This document shows, in pieces, positions 1-6,767 of a stretch of 60,091 nucleotides of DNA. This DNA comes from a virus. The notes under the pieces were generated by a model, which worked only from the letters and a program-made list of their open reading frames with translations, ran no database searches and had not been told where the DNA came from. Every line of letters starts with the position of its first letter. Position 1 is the stretch's first letter. A program made the translations under genes and the position numbers. Where the stretch lies: IMG/VR virus record IMGVR_UViG_3300031249_000004, positions 1 through 60,091 of that record. The stretch is one strand, 5' to 3'.

Positions 1-20
1 TCGAAACCAGCCCAGGTCAT
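1..20 (-). CDS. Endolysin, 5' end only (complete copy at 59029-59841)
   Basis: These bases encode only the first residues (MTWAGF) of the amidase endolysin, cut off by the window edge. The gene is intact across the circle junction at 59029-59841. Its ATG overlaps the TGA of the upstream 44-residue gene. Confidence 0.85.
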
Positions 21-151
21 CGAAGAATCCTCATCAGTTCGAGCGCAGCGACGAAGGCGGCCGCGGCGAGCGCCGCATCGACTGGGTGAGCCAGGGCGGC
101 GACGGCGCACAGCGCGACCAGCGCCAGCTCGAGGCGGCGAAATATCGACAT
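17..151 (-). CDS. Small hydrophobic protein (44 aa), candidate holin-like protein
   Basis: A 44-residue product with a basic N-terminus (MSIFRRLELAL) followed by an almost unbroken Ala/Leu/Val stretch, consistent with one or two membrane segments. Its TGA overlaps the endolysin ATG, so the two are probably translationally coupled. A small membrane protein directly before an endolysin is a common holin or antiholin position, but no family was recognised. The right-hand copy at 59838-59972 differs at two third codon positions (Ile and Pro codons) without changing the protein, which supports real coding. Confidence 0.7.
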   Translation of the reverse strand: MSIFRRLELALVALCAVAALAHPVDAALAAAAFVAALELMRILR

Positions 152-193
152 GCGGCGCTCCCGCTAGGGATTGGCGGCGATGCTGGCGGAGCG

Positions 194-478
194 CTACGAA
201 CGCGCCCTCGCCGGCCTTCCGTTTGGCCAGAAATGGCGCGGCGCGCAGCCTTCGCAGAGCGCCGCCTTGCAATCGAGGCAGCGAATCTCCTGCCCGTACG
301 GCAACGGCTTTTGACATTCGGCGCAGACGAAGGCCTGCGCGGCGCGAAAATTCGCCACGACGGCCGCAGCGATCTTCCAATCGCGTTGGTCGTGCGACTG
401 CGGCTTGGCGCCGTCGACGTCGGCGACGGCGAGATCGAGAGCGGCGCGAACGTCGCGCCAGTCGCCAAACAGCGTCAC
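194..478 (-). CDS. Small zinc-ribbon-like protein (94 aa)
   Basis: The start is taken as GTG, overlapping the TGA of the CHAP-like gene as GTGA. The C-terminal half carries three CxxC pairs (CAEC, CLDC, CEGC) within about 30 residues, a likely double zinc knuckle. The N-terminal half (LFGDWRDVRAALDLAVADV) is probably helical. It lies in the lysis operon, but its role there is unknown. I do not recognise a named family. The 3' part is repeated at 60015-60091. Confidence 0.72.
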   Translation of the reverse strand: MTLFGDWRDVRAALDLAVADVDGAKPQSHDQRDWKIAAAVVANFRAAQAFVCAECQKPLPYGQEIRCLDCKAALCEGCAPRHFWPNGRPARARS

Positions 479-996
479 GGCACGGCGACAAACGCCGTCA
501 CGGCGCCGCGCGGGACGACCGAGCGCCTGACGCGATGGCGTGAATTGCCCGAGACAATCGTCACCGAGCCGTCGGCATTGACGCTTTCGACGATGCCGAC
601 ATGGCCGGCGTAGCCGCGTCGCGTCCTGATCACCACCAGGTCGCCCGGGTGCGGATCCGCGACATGGGCGCCGTAAGCCAGCGTACTCGCCGCCAGCCGG
701 TTGGGCAGCGGCTTCAGGCCGACGCGCTGGAAGACGAACGAGATGAAATCGGCGCACCACGGGCCGATCGTTCCGGTCGGGTTGACCGAACCGAGCCAGC
801 GCTCGGCCTCGGCGACGGCGCGCGATCCTGCGCCCCACGCCGCCTGCCCAGCGATCGCCGGCGCGCCGGCCTGCCAACTCGGCGCATAGACCTCCTGCGG
901 CGTGAGCCCGCTTCGCCCAGCGGCTTCAGCGGCCCCGGACAGGCAAAGACAACCGGCGAGGACGAACCCCGCCAGCTTGGCCCGCAGGGCCGTCAA
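475..996 (-). CDS. Secreted CHAP/NlpC-like cysteine hydrolase (173 aa)
   Basis: Probable peptidoglycan amidase or peptidase exported to the cell wall. The first 26 or so residues form a signal peptide (hydrophobic GFVLAGCLCLSGAAEAA). The catalytic Cys lies in WCADFISFVF and the His in GHVGIVESV, followed by GSVTIVSGNS, a layout typical of TIGR02594/CHAP-type proteins. The start is TTG at 996, overlapping the preceding stop as TTGA; no ATG or GTG fits as well. It is the second wall-degrading enzyme in the lysis operon besides the amidase at 59029-59841. Confidence 0.8.
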   Translation of the reverse strand: MTALRAKLAGFVLAGCLCLSGAAEAAGRSGLTPQEVYAPSWQAGAPAIAGQAAWGAGSRAVAEAERWLGSVNPTGTIGPWCADFISFVFQRVGLKPLPNRLAASTLAYGAHVADPHPGDLVVIRTRRGYAGHVGIVESVNADGSVTIVSGNSRHRVRRSVVPRGAVTAFVAVP

Positions 997-1415
997 AGCG
1001 GCGCCCCGGCGTGGATGACGTCGCCCCGCCCGACCGCCATCAGCTCGGCGAGGATGAAATCGGGGATCGCCATGCGCGCGCAGGTCTGATCGCCGTCGAC
1101 CAGGGCGACCATCGCCGCGTCGCCCGCCACGGCCAGCACGGCGCGATCGCCGGGCGGCAACTGGCGGGAGATCGGCGGAATCGCCACATAAAGCGCGCGG
1201 ACGAACTCGAACTGCGCCGGCGCCAGCGTGACGACCGTCGCGACGACCTTCAGCGGCTCGATCGACAGGCATTTCGCCGAGTCGCGGCCGAGCCAAGGTT
1301 CGAACACGGCCGCGTCGTCGGCCCGCGCCATCCGTGGAACGACAAGAGCCATGGCGAGAAGCGCCAGACAGGCGAGGCGCGCGATCGCGCCCCGCGGCAA
1401 GAGCGGATCGGGCAT
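993..1415 (-). CDS. Secreted protein of unknown function (140 aa), first gene of the lysis operon
   Basis: It begins MPDPLLPRG and continues with a clear signal peptide (ARLACLALLAMALVVPRMARA), cleaved probably after ARA. The mature part has two cysteines (KCLSIEP and QTCARM) that could form a periplasmic disulfide. The fold is loosely reminiscent of small Rap1a/Tai-like periplasmic proteins, but this is not secure. The ATG at 1415 has a GGAG six bases upstream and is preferred over an in-frame GTG at 1427. Its stop overlaps the TTG of the CHAP-like gene. Confidence 0.72.
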   Translation of the reverse strand: MPDPLLPRGAIARLACLALLAMALVVPRMARADDAAVFEPWLGRDSAKCLSIEPLKVVATVVTLAPAQFEFVRALYVAIPPISRQLPPGDRAVLAVAGDAAMVALVDGDQTCARMAIPDFILAELMAVGRGDVIHAGAPL

Positions 1416-1498
1416 TCCATTCTCCACTGGGCGGATTTAGAAAAGCGGCCTACAGGTCACACGGGTTGAACAGGCCTCGCCTTGGCCGGGGCGAATAC
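1416..1498. promoter_or_regulatory. Divergent intergenic region, likely promoters of lysis operon and methyltransferase
   Basis: This 83-base gap separates the divergent starts at 1415 (minus) and 1499 (plus). Both transcripts must begin here or upstream. No convincing -35/-10 pair could be read, and no copy of the repressor operator (TACGC-N5-GCGTA) is present, so the lysis operon does not look directly controlled by the repressor. Confidence 0.35.
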
Positions 1499-2605
1499 AT
1501 GCAGGCGATGGGCAAGCATCGAGCCAACCGGGAGCGCGCGCAGATGAGGGTGAACCGGCTTGCCAGACAGGCGTTTCCTTCGGTCAAGCGACTGGAAAAA
1601 GACCGCAAGGCCCTGGCGTCAGAATATAGGCGGCTCGCCGCGTTCGTCGATCGCCAGCCCAACGTCCTGCAGTATCGTCGGGCCTATTTCGAGACCAACG
1701 GCGTTGCGGCGCCCGGCGATGGTCTTCCCTGCGCCAGGCACTGGCCGGACGGCGGCGGATTGTTGTCCTATCGCGAGAAGCTCATCGGGCGCCTGCCTTA
1801 CGGCGACGGGCGCGGGGCCGAGATCGGGCCCCTCAATATTCCATTGCTGTCGAAACGAGACGCCGACGTCTTGTATGTCGATCACCTCGACACGGCAGGC
1901 TTGCGCGACAAATACAAGCACCTGTCCGACATCGCCGGGATTGATCGCCCGATGATCAACGACAGCATCGCTGACACCTTGGCGAAAGACGCGCCGCTAG
2001 ACTATCTGGTCGCCTCGCAGGTGATGGAGCACGTCCCGAATCCAATCCGCTGGATGAGCGAAATCGCCGCCGTTCTCCGCGTCGGCGGAATTCTGGCAAT
2101 TTCATTGCCCGACCGGAGAGCCACCTTCGACTTCTATCGGGAAGAAACGCGCGCCTCCGACTGGATCGCCACCTATCTACAGGACCTGACCCTTCCCGAC
2201 GTTCGCGCGGTTTACGATCATCATTCGCAGGCGACAGCCGTCAATATGCACTGGGCGATCCCCAAGGGGTCGGCCACCCCGGACGAGATTGTCCGCGGCA
2301 GAGGCGCCGTGCGGCCCATCGTCGTGGCGGCGGACGCCATGGCGTTGACGCGCGCCGCCCAATCCGGTCAATACCTCGACGTCCACTGCTGGGTCTTCAC
2401 CCCGCCGTCGTTCCTGCTGGCCATGGCGCAGATCGCCGCCGAGGGATTGCTGTCCTTCCGCTGCAAGCAATTCTACCCGACGGCCCTCTCATCGGAGGAT
2501 CGTGACAATCACAGCTTCGTCGCGATTCTGGAGAAGAGTGACGCAGCCAAGGAGGACATCCGCAGAAGTTTTCTCGAGGCGCTGGGGCCTGAGCGAGATG
2601 CCTGA
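1499..2605 (+). CDS. Class I SAM-dependent methyltransferase (368 aa), moron-type gene
   Basis: A predicted small-molecule or glycan methyltransferase. The middle of the protein has a methyltransferase core: GAEIGPL (SAM-binding loop), then DYLVASQVMEHVPNP and VLRVGGILAISLPD (motifs IV and V of the Methyltransf_11 type). The N-terminus is basic. It is the only plus-strand gene between the lysis and structural blocks, with its own start region, a typical setting for a lysogenic-conversion gene that alters a surface glycan. The start at ATG 1499 is the first in-frame ATG after the divergent promoter gap; 1508 is an alternative. Confidence 0.75.
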   Translation: MQAMGKHRANRERAQMRVNRLARQAFPSVKRLEKDRKALASEYRRLAAFVDRQPNVLQYRRAYFETNGVAAPGDGLPCARHWPDGGGLLSYREKLIGRLPYGDGRGAEIGPLNIPLLSKRDADVLYVDHLDTAGLRDKYKHLSDIAGIDRPMINDSIADTLAKDAPLDYLVASQVMEHVPNPIRWMSEIAAVLRVGGILAISLPDRRATFDFYREETRASDWIATYLQDLTLPDVRAVYDHHSQATAVNMHWAIPKGSATPDEIVRGRGAVRPIVVAADAMALTRAAQSGQYLDVHCWVFTPPSFLLAMAQIAAEGLLSFRCKQFYPTALSSEDRDNHSFVAILEKSDAAKEDIRRSFLEALGPERDA

Positions 2606-2606
2606 A

Positions 2607-2636
2607 AAGGCGCCGGGATAGCCGAGTTGGCACCTT
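2607..2636. terminator. Possible weak bidirectional terminator
   Basis: Between the convergent ends at 2605 and 2635 an inverted repeat AAGGCGCC / GGCACCTT (one mismatch) encloses a 14-base loop. It overlaps the TAA of the minus gene. There is no long T-run, so it is only a candidate. Confidence 0.3.
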
Positions 2637-3189
2637 ACTGGGCCTGCGCCGCTGCGTCGCCTTCGTCGGCGAGCATGGGAGCGAGCATGGAATGGGCGGT
2701 CGGGCCGACGCTCGGGTTGGCCTTGACGATCTCGTCCCAGCGCAGCGGCGTCAGGGTCACGGCGATCTTGACGTGGGCGTGTTCGGTCATTTCGAACGCC
2801 GCCTGGGCGTCCTCAGGCGAACCCTTGACGATGTAGCCGGGCCTCTCCGGATCGGTCGAAAAGCGCTTCTGGATGAGGTGGACGTCGTACTGGTAGTCTT
2901 CGATCTTGGCGCGGATGGCGCGCAGATCGTCGCTGATGTCGCGCGCCAAGCCGGCCGGCAGATCGACGTTATCGGTAATCTGTTTTTCGCTCGACCCGTC
3001 CTTGATCACCCGCAGTTTGACCTCGATCGATTGCAGCACGCCCTGCAGCGCGAACAGATCGTTTGGCGCCAGCGCTACGGCGCGCGGGGCAAGCGTCGGC
3101 GACGCCGCGCCTGGTTTGGCGAGTTCGGCCGCGGCGGCCGGCGCGGCGAGTAGCAGCGCGGCGAGCGTGGCGATAATGGCTTTCTTCAT
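2635..3189 (-). CDS. Exported protein of unknown function (184 aa)
   Basis: It begins MKKAIIATLAALLLAAPAAA, a clear Sec signal peptide, with GAGGAG well placed upstream. The mature protein is about 160 residues, mostly helical and charged (IEVKLRVIKDGSSEKQ, DLRAIRAKIEDYQYD), ending in a low-complexity Asp/Ala/Gln tail. It is the last gene of the structural block, directly after the fibre-like gene, which also has a signal peptide. No family was recognised. Confidence 0.7.
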   Translation of the reverse strand: MKKAIIATLAALLLAAPAAAAELAKPGAASPTLAPRAVALAPNDLFALQGVLQSIEVKLRVIKDGSSEKQITDNVDLPAGLARDISDDLRAIRAKIEDYQYDVHLIQKRFSTDPERPGYIVKGSPEDAQAAFEMTEHAHVKIAVTLTPLRWDEIVKANPSVGPTAHSMLAPMLADEGDAAAQAQ

Positions 3190-3235
3190 GCTGGGCTCCT
3201 CAAAATGATTGTCCCCAACTCCGGGCGATCGAATA

Positions 3236-5152
3236 TTAAAACGCCGGGATGTAGCGCACGTTTCCGGCCGCGTCGGTGACTTTGAACCACTCCTGTATTG
3301 TCGCGTGCGAGCCGGTCGGGCCGAGGCTCGACATCGCGGTCGCCACCGAGCCATTCGCCGTCCAGGCGCCAGCGGCTTTGATCTGCATGGCGTTCGACGC
3401 CGCGCCGTCAAAGCTCAGGACGCCATCGGTGCTGGCGAAGTCCGCCGCGGTCGTCGCCGTGGCGTTGTAGAGGGTGAGCACGCAGACGCCCTGAACGCCG
3501 TCGCGCACGCAGCCGATGCCGCCCTTGGACACGCGCGTTTCTCCCGACGTCGTGAAAGCGGAGACCTGAAATCCGAGCGCCGCAGAGCCGGAGCCAGCAT
3601 TGTCATTTTCCAGGCGTTCTTCGATCTGCAGGCTGTTGGCGGTTACATAGCTGTAGATCAGCGTACCAGCAGCACGCGCGCCGCCGCCGAAGGCCCCACT
3701 CGCGCCAAGGATGTCACCGGAGGCGTCAACCAGGAACCCGGCTGATTTGAATGGCGTTCCGCTGAACGCCGCTCCCGACAGATCAATGCCGTTTCCGTGC
3801 GATCCGGCCGCTTTGAGGATCGTCGGAGAGTTGCTTTCGTCCCATATGAAGGCGTTGTTGTAGGCCGGCGAGTTTAGCGGGCCGCCGTGCAACGCCGCCT
3901 GCCACATCGCGCCCACGCCGCCAAATTCAGCGCAGAACGCGCAGGAGCTGTAACCGCCCGTGTTGGCCCCTGACGCGTAGAAATTGGCGGCATAGGGGCT
4001 ACCGGGTGACCCTGTATAATTTCCCCAGCCATTGTTGAGGTCGATCTCTTGGCCGACGCCGCCGCGCTGTGAACCACCCGCGCCGAGATTAACGACGTAA
4101 TTCAGACCCCAGCAATAGCCGGAGCCGGAATTGCACGTCGCCGAGCCGGTGCGCGCGACCTTGTAGGCCAGCAGAGCATTGGGCGATGCGCCAGTCGAAC
4201 TCGTGATGACGTCGATCCCTACCGCTTCGGCCTGCGTCGCGCTCGCCGCGGTCAACTGGCTATTGAACGCCGTCAGCAGCGTCTGGCCGGAGAAGGTCTG
4301 CGAGATGTTCGGGCTGCCCGACATGGCGACGCCGCCGGCCGTCGCCGTGAACGTCTTGAGCCCCGTGATCGTCTGCGCTACGCCCAGCAGATCGGCGATG
4401 CCTGTCGCTGGCACCGTTAGCGCGTTCGAGCCGTTGTTGACGCCCGTCCCGCCGTAAGTCGGACCGATCAGCGTTCCCTGCCAGACGCCAGTGGCGATCG
4501 TGCCGAGGCTGGTCAGCGACGAGCTGACGATCGCCGCCGGCAGCGCCGTGCCGGCGAGCGCCGAAGCCGGATAGGCGGTGGCGTTGGCGAGATTGGCGGC
4601 CGACGGCGTGCCGAGGTTCGGCGTCGTCAGCGCCGGCGAGATTGCGAACACCAGCGGGCCGCTGCCCGTCTCGTTGGTCACCGCCGCGGCGAGATTGGCC
4701 GACGTCGGTGTAGCCAGAAACGCGCCAACGCCAGCGGCGAGATCGGACAGATCGGCGATCGCCGGTTGCGCCAGCGACGGGACGCCGAGCGTCGAAATCC
4801 CGGTCATGAAGTTGTGCGCCACCGGCGCGATCGCCTCGACGCCGCCGAGCGTCGACAATGTCGGCGCCGGGAGGGCTATGGCCGGAAGATTTGTCGCGTT
4901 GCCGAGATTGATCGACGACGGTTTGCCGGCAGCGCCATTGTATAGAATCGGCGCGCCAGGCGCGCCGATATTGACCTGCAAAGCGTCGCCGACGCCGGAG
5001 CCTAATTGGGCTGGCCCAGGGATCGCTGCAGACACGCCGAGATTGGCGCATATCTGTCCAGGCTGAAAGACGCCAGTACAGGCCGCGAAGGCTGGCGCCG
5101 CAAACAGCGGCGCCAGAATGATCGCAGCGATGGCGAATAGGCGCGCCTTCAT
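3236..5152 (-). CDS. Tail fibre-like protein with N-terminal signal peptide (638 aa)
   Basis: The body has repeats typical of phage fibres (GTPSAANLANATAYPASAL, SLTSLGTIATGVWQGT) and a Gly/Asn-rich C-terminal half. The N-terminus is MKARLFAIAAIILAPLFAAP followed by AFAACTG, a textbook signal peptide. The chosen ATG overlaps the preceding stop as TGATG, whereas starting 15 bases upstream would merely prefix MDGRL. It probably binds surface glycans, either as a fibre component or as an exported protein. A Sec signal on a fibre-like protein is unusual. Confidence 0.72.
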   Translation of the reverse strand: MKARLFAIAAIILAPLFAAPAFAACTGVFQPGQICANLGVSAAIPGPAQLGSGVGDALQVNIGAPGAPILYNGAAGKPSSINLGNATNLPAIALPAPTLSTLGGVEAIAPVAHNFMTGISTLGVPSLAQPAIADLSDLAAGVGAFLATPTSANLAAAVTNETGSGPLVFAISPALTTPNLGTPSAANLANATAYPASALAGTALPAAIVSSSLTSLGTIATGVWQGTLIGPTYGGTGVNNGSNALTVPATGIADLLGVAQTITGLKTFTATAGGVAMSGSPNISQTFSGQTLLTAFNSQLTAASATQAEAVGIDVITSSTGASPNALLAYKVARTGSATCNSGSGYCWGLNYVVNLGAGGSQRGGVGQEIDLNNGWGNYTGSPGSPYAANFYASGANTGGYSSCAFCAEFGGVGAMWQAALHGGPLNSPAYNNAFIWDESNSPTILKAAGSHGNGIDLSGAAFSGTPFKSAGFLVDASGDILGASGAFGGGARAAGTLIYSYVTANSLQIEERLENDNAGSGSAALGFQVSAFTTSGETRVSKGGIGCVRDGVQGVCVLTLYNATATTAADFASTDGVLSFDGAASNAMQIKAAGAWTANGSVATAMSSLGPTGSHATIQEWFKVTDAAGNVRYIPAF

Positions 5153-5547
5153 CAGACGACCGTCCATTTGCTGGCTCCATTGGAACGCAGTCGCATCGAA
5201 CCGTAGGCGGTCGTAATCGCCTGCGACGCTGACCCACTGATCAGGTCGCTTCCGGCCGCTGCAATCGTGATTTTGATCGTCGACGAGCAGGCCCCACTCT
5301 CATCGTGAACGATAAGCTCCACGCCTTTCGGGAAGGCCGAGGCCGCGCAGAGCGAAACGATGCGCGCGGCGGTCAACGACGTATAGGCGATCGCCCTGTC
5401 GCTCGACGCCACCGGGTAAGCGATATCCGGCACCTCTGTGCGGCTGGCGATCGCGGCGTTGATCTGCGACGCTACGCCGCTCGGTCCGCCGAAAGTGTTT
5501 GGCCCGGAGAGCGGGATGATCGGCGTGACGCTGACGGTCGCGGGCAC
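5152..5547 (-). CDS. Small tail-associated protein (131 aa)
   Basis: A short beta-rich product (SVTPIIPLSGPNTFGG at the N-terminus; KITIAAAGSDLISGSA and GSMRLRSNGASKWTVV at the C-terminus). The ending resembles fibre-associated baseplate or adhesin tips. It starts at GTG three bases after the collar gene stop, and its TGA overlaps the next ATG. No named family; assigned to the tail by context. Confidence 0.6.
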   Translation of the reverse strand: MPATVSVTPIIPLSGPNTFGGPSGVASQINAAIASRTEVPDIAYPVASSDRAIAYTSLTAARIVSLCAASAFPKGVELIVHDESGACSSTIKITIAAAGSDLISGSASQAITTAYGSMRLRSNGASKWTVV

Positions 5548-5550
5548 TGG

Positions 5551-6393
5551 CTATGTCCAGATGATGTAGTTGCAGACGATTGTCGGTTGGACGTTTGCGT
5601 GAGCGCCGCCGCCGCCGGCGTTCGTGATGTTGGCCGAGCCGTTGTTGATTGTGATGCCGATCGTCGACCGGCCGGTCGTCCCGGACGTCTGGTTGACGAT
5701 TCCGCCCGACCCGATAGCGCCGGAGCCGCCCGAGTTCACGGTGTAGGAATGCACATGCCCCGGGTCGGTGTAGCCGTGCGCATGGCCGCTGTCGGCGTAA
5801 GCGGTGACCGGCAGTTCGGCGGCGATCAGCGTGTGGACTTCGGCCCCGCCGACCGCGCCAAGCGTCGTCCCGACAATCCCCGAGCCGCCGGCGGTCAGAA
5901 CTCCCGCCGCCGTGCCGCCCATGTCGTCCTTGCCGGCCGAGACGCGGCCGCGCTTGTTGGGCATGCCGAAGGTCGTGACGCCGTTGCCGCCGTATTTCGC
6001 GCCGAACTTCGCGCCGAGCGACGGAAAGTCGGCGATATTGAGCACCTGGCCGAAGGCCAGCAGGCTGCCGGGCGGAATCGCCGCCGCGTCGCCCCACCAG
6101 TCCGCGCCGGTGGCGGTGGCGCCCTTCGGCACGTAGAGGTGGTTGACCGAGTCGACATAACCGACGGGCAGCCAATTCGTCCCGTCGCTGATTTCGACGG
6201 TCCAGACGCCCGCGCCGGGCGACGACGTGTTGAGCCACATCTGACCGGCCGGCGTCGGCGACGCGGCGTTGGTCGGCGGCGACGCACCTGAGTTCATCGT
6301 CGCCACCGCGTCGAGCGCGCCGTTGACGTCGACGACCTCCGCCAGGCCGGACAGGATGCCCGAAGTCGGGATGACGAGCGACGCCTGGCTCAT
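5551..6393 (-). CDS. Tail collar-domain fibre protein (280 aa)
   Basis: A phage tail collar (Collar/T4 gp12-like) receptor-binding protein. Residues about 100-150 carry the collar signature (GSLLAFGQVLNIADFPSLGA, then FGMPNKRGRVSAGKDDMGG). A His-Gly-rich segment (GHAHGYTDPGHVHSYT) is a likely metal-coordinating shaft. The C-terminus NVQPTIVCNYIIWT is typical of collar proteins. It follows the tail hub and a small accessory gene. Confidence 0.88.
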   Translation of the reverse strand: MSQASLVIPTSGILSGLAEVVDVNGALDAVATMNSGASPPTNAASPTPAGQMWLNTSSPGAGVWTVEISDGTNWLPVGYVDSVNHLYVPKGATATGADWWGDAAAIPPGSLLAFGQVLNIADFPSLGAKFGAKYGGNGVTTFGMPNKRGRVSAGKDDMGGTAAGVLTAGGSGIVGTTLGAVGGAEVHTLIAAELPVTAYADSGHAHGYTDPGHVHSYTVNSGGSGAIGSGGIVNQTSGTTGRSTIGITINNGSANITNAGGGGAHANVQPTIVCNYIIWT

Positions 6394-6402
6394 GGTTGGG
6401 CC

Positions 6403-6729
6403 TCAGACCGCGTAAGATTTGGCGATGGTGAACTGGACGATCGCCTGCTTGCCGTCTTCGCCGGCGCCGAGGCCGAAGGCGGCGTCGAAGCCGTCCGCCT
6501 TGGCGGCGTCGAGGGCGGCGAGAACCGGCCCGAGCGCCGCCTTGAGCGCAGCGACGTGCCGCGCGGCCGCCGCAACGTCGGGCGCCGTTTCGACCGCCGG
6601 CGCTGCGCCGCCGTTCGCCTGGGCGACGATGCGGGCGATGGCGTCCTTGTTGGCCCCCATCAGCTTGACGATGTCGGCGTCGGAAAGCGGCGCGCCCGGC
6701 CTGGCCGGCGCGATGGTCGGTTTTTTCAT
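6403..6729 (-). CDS. Small Ala-rich protein between tail hub and fibre (108 aa)
   Basis: It starts MKKPTIAPARPGAPL and is followed by an amphipathic helical region (DADIVKLMGANKDAIARIV) and an Ala-rich stretch. The ATG at 6729 follows the hub gene by 38 bases and has a GGAG-like sequence upstream. It is probably a tail accessory or fibre-assembly protein by position only. Confidence 0.6.
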   Translation of the reverse strand: MKKPTIAPARPGAPLSDADIVKLMGANKDAIARIVAQANGGAAPAVETAPDVAAAARHVAALKAALGPVLAALDAAKADGFDAAFGLGAGEDGKQAIVQFTIAKSYAV

Positions 6730-6767
6730 AATGTCTCCTGGGAAGCGCGCGAAGGCCGTCGCGGTCG

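Larger units (their letters stand above)
1..270. repeat. Terminal overlap, left copy (circular genome junction)
   Basis: Bases 1-270 recur at 59822-60091 in the same orientation with two differences: T at 83 against C at 59904, and T at 143 against G at 59964. This is the mark of a circular or circularly permuted genome whose assembly ran past its starting point, so the unique length is about 59,821 bases. Both differences fall at third codon positions of the 44-residue gene at 17-151 and change no amino acid, which looks like natural strain variation rather than error. Confidence 0.93.
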
